From Cavenderia fasciculata (taxonomy: Eukaryota > Evosea > Eumycetozoa > Acytosteliales > Cavenderiaceae): 64,000 nt of DNA. Shown here one piece after another: positions 12,439 to 22,467 of the stretch. Positions within the stretch are counted from its first letter, which is position 1; every line of letters begins with the position of its first letter. Both the position numbers and the translations under genes were made by a program. The DNA lies in assembly GCF_000203815.1 (NCBI RefSeq), contig NW_004457711.1, forward strand, positions 372,001-436,000, read 5' to 3'. The notes beneath the pieces are model-generated. The model did not search any database, was not told the DNA's origin, and saw only the letters and a list, made by a program, of their open reading frames with translations.

Positions 12439-14384
12439 TTATTTGAGTGGCTTCAAACCCAATTTAGCACGTATAGCATTCATTTCATCAATTTCTTGTT
12501 GGTCTGATTTAACGCCACTACTACCTGCAGTTGTTGTTGTTGCTGATGAAGATGAAGAGGATGAAGGTTTATCATACTTTGATGATGATGAAGATGATGA
12601 AGATGAGGAATATTTGTCGTATTTTGAAACATCCTTTTTCTTTTTTGGTTTAACACCTGGAAGATCTTCAAACAATACTTCTCCATCTTCTCCATTTGTT
12701 CCTTCTTTGTCTTTTCTATCTCTCTTTTTATCTTGTTGATCTCTTTTGTCTTCATAGTCTCTATTTCTATCTCTATCTCCATCTCTTCTGTCCCTATCTC
12801 CATCTCTTTTGTCTCTATAATCTCTATCTCCTTCCCTTCTATCCCCATCTCTGTGTCGGTCTCTATCTCTATCTCTATCTCTATCATCATTCCTACTACC
12901 TCTATTATAATCTCTATCATAATCTCTTGATCTTCTATCATCCAAATCTCTATTTCTATCACGATGATGATGATGATTTCTATTATTATTATTATTATTA
13001 TTATGATTACTATCTCTACGATCATAATCTCTATTATCTCTATTATCTCTATTGTCCCTATTATCCCTATTATTATATCTATCACCATTATTATTACTAT
13101 TATCTCTACGATCATGGCTTCTATTACTATTATTATTATTATTATTGATATCTTGATCTTTATCATTTCGACTACCATAATTTTGACCTCTATATTGATC
13201 TTTATAATCTCTATATCTTTCTCTATCTTTGATCCTTTCTTGTTCTTTTTCCATTTCCTTTTGTTTTTGTTGTTCTTTTCCTTTTCTCTCCATTCTTGAT
13301 CTTTTTTACGTGCAGCTTGTCTTTGTTTTTTCCTTTTGTTCTTCGAAGTCATTCCAAAACATCTTGTTTGAGGTTATCCATATTGATGAGTTTTAACTCT
13401 TCTAGTACACTGACACGTTTTTCCAATAGTCCTTGTTGTTCCAATGTTCTTCGAGACGGTAGATTGGGAAGTACAATTTCACAAGCATAGTTGCCAGTCA
13501 ACAGTTCCTGTACAAACTCATCTACATGTATCTTGTTGAATTGACCAAGATCATTCTTCATCCTGACCGATCTATAGTCATTGTATAATGGCTCCAAATA
13601 ATTGTAAATATCAACTGGTTTACCAACCAATCGAAGATAGAATGCACCAAGAATTCTAACATACTTGAAATCTTGATTGGTGATAAACTCGATAATGATA
13701 TCCTTGTCTGGTTGAATTTGTAGCATCTTTAACATCAAACAAATGAAATGTGTAGGTTGTTTCATACCTCCCCAAGTACCACCAAATGATGTTAATGCCA
13801 TTGCTCTATCAACCAATGTTTCCTCTAAACAAAAGAAAATGAAGTAAGTATTAGTTTTAGTAACTTTTGAAATGTTATATAAAATGAATATAACAAACAA
13901 CAAACAACAAACAAACAAAAGGAGACATACCATTTAAACCCATACACTTTTCCTTCCAATAAGGATGACTTTGAATCTTGATTCTTAGGATCTTTTCAAT
14001 CAAGTTTCTACTATGCGTACCATGAATTGTTTTCTTTCTTCTTGCCAATAATAATGATGGTCTCATATGAGGTTCTTTTCCTTCCTTTTCACCATCATTG
14101 TCATTATCATCGTCATCATCATCATCGTCGTCGTCGTCATCTTCTTGATTCCCATTGTCTTGTTGTTGTTGTTGCTGTTGTTGATTGTTATCTTGGTCAT
14201 CTTGATCACCTTGATCATCATAACCATCATCATCATCATCGTCGTCTTGTTCTAGTTGATAATCTGCAAGCTTTTCAAAGTCTTGTTCTTCATCACCATC
14301 GTCTTGTTCTATCATTGGTTGATCTTGATCTTGATCATTGTTGTTGTCTTGTTCTTCATTATTATTATTATTATTATTACTCAT
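12439..14384 (-). CDS. prpf38A: Pre-mRNA splicing factor PRP38A with RS-like tail and terminal HIND-like motif
   Basis: PRP38 is a U4/U6.U5 tri-snRNP / B-complex protein needed for spliceosome activation. Exon 1 (13931-14384) encodes an N/D/Q-rich tail, then HGTHSRNLIEKILRIKI. Exon 2 begins at 13824 with ETLVDRAMALTSFGGTWGG and continues MLQIQPDKDIIIEFI, DFKYVRILGAFYLRL and YLEPLYNDYRS, matching PRPF38A over the whole domain. Downstream on the same strand a long arginine/aspartate/serine-rich segment follows and ends MNAIRAKLGLKPLK, which resembles a HIND (Hub1-binding) element, known at the end of plant Prp38 and in Snu66. The PRP38-domain frame meets a TGA at about 13349, while the RS segment is open in another frame from about 13305, with no good intron between. 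The break is either a real frame change or a sequencing indel in the A-rich stretch. Confidence 0.82.
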
Positions 14385-16114
14385 CGTGTCTCTTTCTCTC
14401 TCTCTTTATAATGCAAGTCGAGTAGACAGACGATTGAGTTGAGTTCAAATCAAGCGAATAAATGAGTATTTAGTATTCCTTGAACCACCGAATCTCCAAG
14501 TGCTACAGAATTATTATTTTTTATTTTTTTTTTTACCAACAACAATAGACAGATCAATAATAGATTTTGTATTTATGACCAAACATTCTTGTATTATAGC
14601 TAACGATCTCTCATTATTATTATTATTACGATCTCAAAGGTATGTCCAAACCTAATACACCCACCCTGTGGTTGGGCCGAAGAAATATGCGTACGCATGG
14701 TGCAAACCATTGGGAATGAATCAACAGCAGATACTAGATACTATAGAGCCAAGATACCCCTTCATCATGGTGCAATCGCCACCAACTCTTGGGATCAATT
14801 TTTTTAATTTTTTTTTTTCACAATATCCTCCTTGAATCGCGCCGTTACTGCTGTCTTTTATACATTGGCTCTTGTTATTTTGTAGTATTAGTATTTATTA
14901 GTAGTAGTAATCAGTGTCAACAAAAGAACACACAGGTAGGGATCAATCAATCATCCAATCAATCAATCACCCAATCATTCAATCAATATCTATCACTCAT
15001 CACATTGTGTTAAGACCTAGGTGATTTTAAAACAACAACAACAACAACAACACAACAACAACAACAACAATTTCCAACAATCGCACCCTTCACCAAAACT
15101 AGACTCACACAAAGTATATAGTATAGTTTCGGATAGACAAATAACACAAGCAAAGACAACAACAACAACAACAAGCAAGGAGCAAGGTTCAGATCAACAA
15201 CATATTTAAAAAGTGAATCGAGATCTTTATTTCTGTAAAAAGATATCCACATGCTTCAGAAAAAAAAATATCAACTAGAGAATCGATTATTAATCTTTAA
15301 TAATAATAATATAGTAATAATAGTAATGTTATTATTATATTATTATTGTGTTGATTAAGTAATAATAATTGTTATAACTTAAGTTGGATCAAAGATAAGT
15401 TGTGGGGGGATCTCAGTGGCTCCACAACAATTTTGAAGATATTTATATTTGTGTTGTTTTGTGTGTCTGTGTGTGGCAATTGCCAAGCGTTATCTGAAAG
15501 TTTTTTATTTTTGTATTATCGCTTTGGAAAAGCCCCTCTTTCTTTGTTGTATAAACAGACGATCGATTTATCTCTATCTCATTGTGTATCAATTAATTGT
15601 TGGTATGCTATTATTATTTATATTATTTATTATCAATCACACATCTTGCTTGCTTCCTTGGCCCATCCATCCATCTCCACCCAACTTATTTCGCGAAAGG
15701 ATGAGATGAGAAGGAGGTTGGTTGAAAATCTAGACAAAAGTTTTTTTTTTTTTTTTTTTTTTTTCAAAATAATCCGAATTTTAACTAATAATATTTTTTC
15801 TCTCTCTCTCTCTCTCTCTCTTTCACCTTATCTATCTATCTTGATCCTCTTTGCAACCTTTACATAAATCTACCTATCTATCTATCTATCTATCGACTGC
15901 TATCTTATTTATAGAAGCGTATTAGTAATATAAGAGTAGTTCTCGATATTGTATTTTATTACAGACAGGCATATAGACAAAACACAAAGTAGTTGGAACT
16001 ATCGATACGATACTCTATATTCACTCTTCACAACAACAACAACAACAACAACACAAATTTGTATATTAAAAATCAACAACAACAACAACAACAACATCAA
16101 GAAACAACAAGAAA
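14385..16114. other. Long divergent intergenic region with microsatellites
   Basis: About 1.7 kb between prp38A and the PH-domain gene, which point away from each other. It contains (CAA)n runs near 15031-15070, 15160 and 16030-16095, a T(21) run at about 15740, (TC)n near 15801-15822, and (CTAT)n near 15865-15892. A less AT-rich patch at 14640-14800 carries CATGGTGCAA twice. The CAA-run frames are low in complexity and lack a convincing gene. A TTTCGCGAAA palindrome lies at 15689. Confidence 0.45.
15689..15698. promoter_or_regulatory. TTTCGCGAAA palindrome (E2F-like core)
   Basis: A perfect 10-bp palindrome matching the E2F/DP-type core TTTCGCG on both strands, 417 bp before the PH-domain start codon. 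A similar palindrome sits before the saposin gene. Binding is inferred only. Confidence 0.35.
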
Positions 16115-17986
16115 ATGACCGACCCAGTATTAATGGTAAAGATAAACAAACAAAAACATCAACTCAAACTTTTTGAATAATATCAATCTATCTTGAAAGA
16201 GATATCAATATGTCAATATCCCAACAATAATAATATGACAACTGATAGATTGAGATAAAGAAATGGAATAGATTGATAGATGATAGATAGATAGATATAT
16301 GTATTCCTTTAAAGTTAAAGATATTAATAACTTTTTTTTTTTTAAAACTACTCAACTTTTAGGTTTCTGTTGCTCAATTAGCACCAGCAGATAGAGAAGG
16401 TTGGTTAACCAAACAAGGTGGTGCCATCAAGACATGGAGAAGAAGATGGTTTGTACTAAAAGGAAAGAAGTTGTATTATTTCAAAAACAAGACAGTATGT
16501 AGATAGATAGATAGATAGATAGAAAGATAGAAAGATATATATATATAGTATCAGCAGAAAGAAAAAAAAGGGGGAGATCTAATTTAACAATTGTTGTTAT
16601 TATTATTATTAAACTAATAGGATGTTGAAGCTACTGGTTTAATTGAATTTGAACCAGATTCGTTTGTTAAAGATGAAAGAGATAAGGATAAGAAAAAGAA
16701 ATTCATGTTCTCTTTAGGAACGTCTAAAAGAGTTTACTATATTTACGCCGAAGTTGAATCGGATATGAAACAGTGGATTGAATCGATTCGTCGTGCCTTT
16801 GGTGGCGAAGGTGGGTCTGCTACACGAGTTGACCAGTCGGCGACCAAACCCGCCGGCGTTGTCGAACAACCAAAACCACAAAACGGTACACCAGAAAAGC
16901 CAGCTAGCTCAACTGGCCCAAGATCAAGAATTTCAAATGCTAAATCTGTTATTCCATTCTTACGTGATGTAAGTCAAACAAATCAAATCACATGTATACA
17001 CACCAATCAAGTACTTACTCTTTTATTTCTTTTTCTTTCTTTTTTTTTTTTCAATTAGGAGGATAGTAAGGTATTAGAGTTCTGGCAAATTTGGTCAGAG
17101 AGTATTCCGCCACAAAGTGATTTACAAAGTGGCACATCAATCGAATTCCATGTTGCCACCTCTATTGATATGCAAAAATTGACCTGGAGAACAGCCGGTC
17201 CACAAAATATATTCATCCAAAAGATGGTCGACTTTTTCTGGAATGTCGGCGCTCCAGAGACTGAAATCGATCGTCTCAACGATGTTGGTGCTCTCATCAA
17301 CCCAGTAAAGATTGGATCATGGATCGATATGTCTGATAAGGGTGGTATGGATGGAGGTTGGTACTTCCCAGTCGATATTCCACTTAAATTGGCCATTGAA
17401 GCTTCTGATATTGGTGAACCAACTAGAAAGGTAAAAAGATAGAAAATATAAAAACAACAATAATAACCATTTTTGCTAACTTTTATTTTTTTAGTTGGCA
17501 GAATGGGCTGAATCCAATGATGTATTAAATTGTTATAGTGTAGGTAGAGATATGGGAGCAGCACCACCCAGACAAACCGAAATACGTCTCAAATTACCCG
17601 GACCAGACTTTTCCACTCAACTAAATCTTGCCATCGATGCCTTCAAGTCATTTGGATTCCCACAATTGCCAGGCCCAGCCCTCGACATTTTGCGTCAAGG
17701 TTCCTCTGAAATGGGCGGTCTATGTTTGAGCGTCATCACCTCGTCTGAAGGTTTCGTCAGATTGGGTCTCTTGGTGCCAAAACCAAGCCGTGAAGTCGTC
17801 AATCAATTGTGCGACTATGGTCAAGCCAACAAGGAAAGAATCACCAAGTTTGAACAATCCCTTGGTGGCGTTGGCCCAGCCTATGTTGAATACCAATACT
17901 TGCAAAAGGGATTCGGCTACACAGTGTACAAGGAAGGTTTCGATATTGTATTCCATTATTTCGTTGGTGAGGACCATTCAGAGTAA
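16115..17986 (+). CDS. PH-domain protein with a conserved C-terminal domain of unknown function
   Basis: Five exons (16115-16135, 16363-16494, 16621-16968, 17059-17430, 17495-17986), all phase 0, give 454 residues. Residues about 18-115 form a PH domain: [31 protein letters not shown], and the closing helix [16 protein letters not shown]. The basic KQGG..TWRRRW strand pair suits phosphoinositide binding. A proline/serine linker (about 120-165) leads to a 280-residue C-terminal domain starting [14 protein letters not shown] and ending [16 protein letters not shown] do not recognise this domain; its alternating strands and RLGLLVPKP segment faintly recall aromatic-prenyltransferase-like barrels, a weak guess. 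It is probably a membrane-recruited cytosolic protein. The start codon is fixed by the 7-residue first exon, a pattern common in dictyostelid genes. Confidence 0.85.
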
Positions 17987-18792
17987 AAACAAAAAACTTC
18001 AAACTAATACAACAACAAAAATAATAATAACAATAATACTATAATAATAATAATAATATATAAAAAAAAAAAAGAAAATGTTTTAGTTTAAAAAAAAAAA
18101 AGAAAAAGATTTAAAGTTTCTTTCTTTTTAGTTTTTTTTCTTTTTATTTTTTTTTATTTTATTTCCCTCCATCCAACTCATCAACAACATCAACACAAAC
18201 ATTATCATCAAAAATTTAAATCAAATAATCCATCAATCCATCGATAGAGAATAATTAATTAATAACCAAAAAATATCTATCCCCCAATTCAATCTATCTC
18301 TCTCCCTTCATATAATATATTATTTATAACCAAAAACTTTTAACATTATCATTTTTTGAATAAAAAACAACAGTGTATTTTGTAAACAAAAAAAAAGAAA
18401 CAACATTAATAATAACTTAATGGATTGATCAAGGAAAGATCGATTAATGAATGATTCTTATCTCTTTTATTTTTTTTATAATTTTATTGGATTCGTTTGG
18501 AAGATGGGTTTGGGAAAGATGGAAATATCAATATTTCCTATCTCCTAGGATACTTTACAACAATTGTACAATGAAAAGTAGAGATTTTTGAAACAAAGCC
18601 CCAATTCTGTCGGTCAAACGGGTTCGGGTACCAAACAACCCCCGACAACGATGTTCATTAGGTTATAAAAAACAAAGGTGTGTGAATGAATAATTAAATC
18701 AGTCAGCAAGACGAAGAATCTATTGACATTTCTACATCGGATGTTTGATTACGATTGCAGCTCCAATGGTTTGTCGATATTTAAAACAGATA

Positions 18793-18808
18793 AAATTTCG
18801 CGAAATTT
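18793..18808. promoter_or_regulatory. 16-bp perfect palindrome with TTTCGCGAAA core
   Basis: AAATTTCGCGAAATTT reads the same on both strands and contains an E2F-like core. It lies 307 bp before the countin-like start codon. It is likely a dimer-binding site, by inference. Confidence 0.4.
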
Positions 18809-18893
18809 GTATTATTGCTGCAAAAATCAATTAAAAGAATCAAGAAACTTGCCTCTGTCTCACGTCATGCAATGGTGAAAAGTTGTTGAAGAC

Positions 18894-18908
18894 CACAGCT
18901 CAGCTGTG
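18894..18908. promoter_or_regulatory. 15-bp palindrome CACAGCTCAGCTGTG
   Basis: Two 7-bp arms around a single C. The CAGCTG core matches an E-box. It lies 207 bp before the countin-like start codon. A regulatory role is inferred only. Confidence 0.35.
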
Positions 18909-19114
18909 AGGCAAGCCCAAAAAAATCCAGATAAAAAGAGTAGAGAGCAAAGTTGCAGCCCGCCAAGATATTTTTCACGAACAAAATTTCTATTTTTTTT
19001 AATTTTTTTTCAACCTTCCATACCAAGCTCCTAAGCTCCTACAACTTGTAACAACCTCAGCACTTTATTATTGTAGTTTCAAACGAACACATAACACATT
19101 ATATCATTCATACA

Positions 19115-19929
19115 ATGTTCAAGCAAATTTTAGCTTCAATCGTTATTCTCGCCCTCGTTGCATCATCTGTTGCTTCCCCACTCTCCAAGGCTAAGGTCGG
19201 AAAGAAGGGTGAAGGTTGTGCCGTCTGTGTTGACGCTATGGGTCAAGCCATCAACGATCTCCTCAACATCATCGTCAACGGTGGTGTCATTGGTGGTTGC
19301 TCTGTATGTGTCAAAAAAATCAATCAATTTTAAACATAACACAAATCAAAACTAATCAAAATCTTTTTATTATTTTATTTTATATAATTTAGGGTCTCTG
19401 TGGTTTATTACCAAACAGCATTGAAAACATGGTCTGTTCACTTGCCTGTGACTATTTCGGTATCGAAGAATTTGTCAAGCTCGTCCAAGAAGAAGACCCA
19501 GATCCCATCTATTTCTGTCAAGTCGCCAGAGCCTGCCCACAAAACGCCGGTGCTGCTGCTAGCATCAACGTTGTCTCTGTTACCCCAGCTTCTGCTCCAC
19601 AAGGTACCACTTTCACCATCTCTGCCGTCTACAACGTCACCTCTGTCGTCAACGTCGGTCAAGTCGGTCTCAACGTCATCGATCCAGCTGGCAACGTTGT
19701 CGGTGGTGCTGAACTCATCCTCTACGAAGCCCCAGGTGTCTACCCAGTCCAATTCTCTCTCCAAGCCCAACCATCTGAACAAGAGCCATTCCAAGCCGGT
19801 TCCTACGAAGTCCAAATCGCTGTTTGCACTGGTACCTGCGGTTCCATCCACAAGGGTGCCTCCATCTTGGCTGAAGCCAACACCAACTTCACCATTACTG
19901 GTCAAACCGCCAAGAAGCTCATCTTCTAA
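19115..19929 (+). CDS. Secreted saposin B-domain protein, countin-like
   Basis: Two exons (19115-19303 and 19393-19929) give 241 residues. A signal peptide (FKQILASIVILALVASSVAS) precedes a saposin B domain at about 33-115 with the expected cysteine pattern: CAVCVDAMGQAI, GGCSGLC, MVCSLACDYFG and FCQVARACP. The intron falls inside the domain. A C-terminal beta-rich half follows (INVVSVTPASAPQGTTFTIS to NTNFTITGQ), the layout seen in countin-family proteins. Countin is part of the secreted counting factor that limits aggregate size in D. discoideum; whether this copy has that role is unknown. Codon use is strongly biased to GTC, GCC and CTC, unlike its neighbours, which suggests very high expression. 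Confidence 0.82.
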
Positions 19930-20162
19930 ACTAGTAGATCAGATCGATCCCCTCTATACTCCACACACAACTACCAAGTTTCATGGTTTTTTTTAAATTA
20001 ATAAAAAACTCTTATTAAGTTTTTACTACTATATACATCGTGTTTTACTACGTCTTTTCATCCTTTTTTTTAAATAGTAAAAAAAAAACGAACGATTGTA
20101 GAAAGTATTTTCTTTTTTCAAACAAAGAGACAATACATCACAATATATAAAAGAGAAGAGAG

Positions 20163-22418
20163 ATGATTAATCAATTGAATAGATTATCATCTATTCAAAG
20201 GAATTTATCATTGTCTTTAAAGTTATCAAACTTTAACTCTACTTCTTCTTCTTCATTATCTTGTTTATATAAATCTCCTTCTACATCTACTTCTTCAATT
20301 TGTAAATATTATTATTCAACCAACAATTCAGAATCAATTTCAACATCATCATTTTGTATAAATAACTTTAAAGAAAGAGAATTTAAATCACAATTATGTA
20401 ATCGTACCGATCGAAATGAATATGATGTAGTTGTGATTGGAGGTGGACATGCAGGAACAGAGGCATGTGCTGCATCGGCACGTGTTGGTGCTCAAACATT
20501 ATTGATTACACAATCGATCAATACTATTGGTGTCATGTCTTGTAATCCTTCGATCGGTGGTATTGGAAAAGGAAACTTGGTGAGAGAGGTCGATGCTTTG
20601 GGCGGTGTGATGGGCTTGGCAGCAGATCAGAGTGGTTGTCAATTCAAGATATTGAATCAATCAAAGGGATCTGCTGTACACGGTCCACGTGCACAAATAG
20701 ATCGTGAATTATATCAAGCATCTGTACACGACATATTGGCAGGCTATAGTCATGATCAAGGTGGTAACTTGTCGATACGTGAAGCAATGGTTGATGATTT
20801 ACTTTTAGAACAAGATGGTGAAAAGGAAAGAGTGGCTGGTGTTATTCTATCTGATGGAACTATTATAAAGACTAGAAAAGTGGTTATTACAACTGGTACA
20901 TTTTTGGGAGGTGTCATTCATATTGGTTCAAAGATGGTACCTGCTGGTAGAATAGGAGACAAGGCGGCTACAAAGTTGTCACAGACATTGGCTAGATTTG
21001 GGTTCCAATTGGGACGACTAAAGACTGGAACACCACCTCGACTCGATGGCAAATCTATAAACTATCAAGGTTTACAAGTACAAGAGGGTGATGTCATCCC
21101 AACACCATTTAGTTTTATGAATGACAGTGTCAAATATGCAGACAATCAACTCTATTGCTATATGACACGAACAACAGAGGAATCACATCGTATTGTTTTG
21201 GAGAATATTGATCGCAGACCAACACTTGACAGTGGTGATGGAAAAGGTTTGGGTCCAAGATACTGTCCATCGATTGAAACCAAGATTGAGCGTTTTGAAG
21301 CCAAAACACATCAAATTTGGTTAGAGCCAGAAGGATACAACACAGACGTTATCTATCCAAGTGGTATCAGCATTTCATTGCCCGAAGAGGTACAACTTCG
21401 ATTCTTAAAGACTATTCCTGGTTTGGAACAGGTAAACATGTTGAGACCTGGTTATGCTGTAGAGTATGACTATGTCGATCCACGTGAACTTAGACCGACG
21501 TTGGAAACCAAAAAAATACCAGGTCTCTATTTTGCAGGACAAATTAATGGAACCACTGGATACGAAGAGGCTGCAGCTCAAGGTATCTTGGCTGGAATCA
21601 ATGCTTCACTCTCATTGGACTCGAACAAACAACAAATGATCGTCGATCGTTCAGAAGGTTATCTCGGTGTCATGGTTGACGATTTGGTTACCCTCGGCGT
21701 CACTGAACCATATAGAATGTTTACATCTCGATCAGAGTATAGAATTAGTTTACGTGCTCACAATTCAGATCAAAGATTAACAAAAAAAGGTTATCAATTT
21801 GATTGTGTTACTCAAGATCGTTATCAACAATTTTTAAAAAAAGAAAATATTATAAATGATACTATAAATTATTTAAATTCTACTTTTTTTTCTCCTAAAG
21901 GTAATCTAAAAAAATTAAAAATATATATATATATATATAAATAGATTTATTAATTTATTTTGTTTTATTTATTATCTTTAGAATATTTAGAAAAATGTGG
22001 AATTGGTAGTATAAATAATGGTAAAAAATCATTATTTGATATTTTAAAGAGACCTCATATAACATTGGAAACATTGGTACCATTATTTGGAAGAGAAAGA
22101 TTGGATGCGATACCACATCATATTATACCAGTGATTGAATCTGAATGTCAATATTCAGATTATTTGGTTAGACAACAAACCGAGATTGAAAGATTCCAAA
22201 AAGAAGAATCACGTGCCATTCCAGATTCACTAGATTACTATAAAGTTGGACAACTATCAACTGAAATGAGACAAAAATTATCAGAGACTAGACCAACAAC
22301 CATTGGTTCTGCAAGTAGAGTTCCAGGTGTTACACCAACTGGAATAGCTGCCATTATTTCTTTTATTAGAAAACATTATAAAAATGATGAATTTCAACCG
22401 ATACAATTAAGTAAATAA
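20163..22418 (+). CDS. mto1: Mitochondrial tRNA uridine-5-carboxymethylaminomethyl modification enzyme MTO1 (GidA/MnmG)
   Basis: Two exons (20163-21900 and 21982-22418) give 724 residues. MTO1 with its GTPase partner (GTPBP3/MnmE) makes the xm5U34 modification of mitochondrial tRNAs, using FAD. The first 80 residues are serine/leucine-rich with few acidic residues, as in a mitochondrial targeting peptide. The FAD-binding motif [14 protein letters not shown] lies at about 88-101. It is followed by [20 protein letters not shown], a GidA signature, then [27 protein letters not shown], and [20 protein letters not shown] near the end of the FAD fold. Exon 2 holds the helical C-terminal domain that docks tRNA and MnmE, ending [17 protein letters not shown]. 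It converges on smc2, with 49 bp between the stops. Confidence 0.94.
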
Positions 22419-22467
22419 AATCATTTTAATTTATACAAAACATGTTATCTTTTTTCTTTTTTATTTT

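Larger units (their letters stand above)
17987..19114. other. Intergenic region with GC-richer block and palindromes
   Basis: 1.1 kb between two genes on the same strand. The first half is very AT-rich 3' flank. From about 18590 to 18960 composition rises in G+C, with short self-complementary pieces (AAATTTCGCGAAATTT at 18793 and CACAGCTCAGCTGTG at 18894). The rest is a T/A-rich promoter for the saposin gene. A non-coding RNA in the richer block is possible but not shown. Confidence 0.45.

Noticed and set aside
12696-13299. Long plus-strand frames opposite the PRP38A RS tail (tyrosine/leucine or isoleucine runs)
   Set aside because: Mirror readings of the GAT/AGA/AAT repeats of the minus-strand gene.
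14640-14800. Less AT-rich patch with two CATGGTGCAA repeats as a possible snRNA or snoRNA
   Set aside because: No box C/D, H/ACA or Sm-type motif and no dictyostelid upstream element could be recognised.
15021-15209. Short poly-Q frame MILKQQQ... in the prp38A/PH intergenic region
   Set aside because: Only CAA microsatellite coding; no ordered part, no splice partners.
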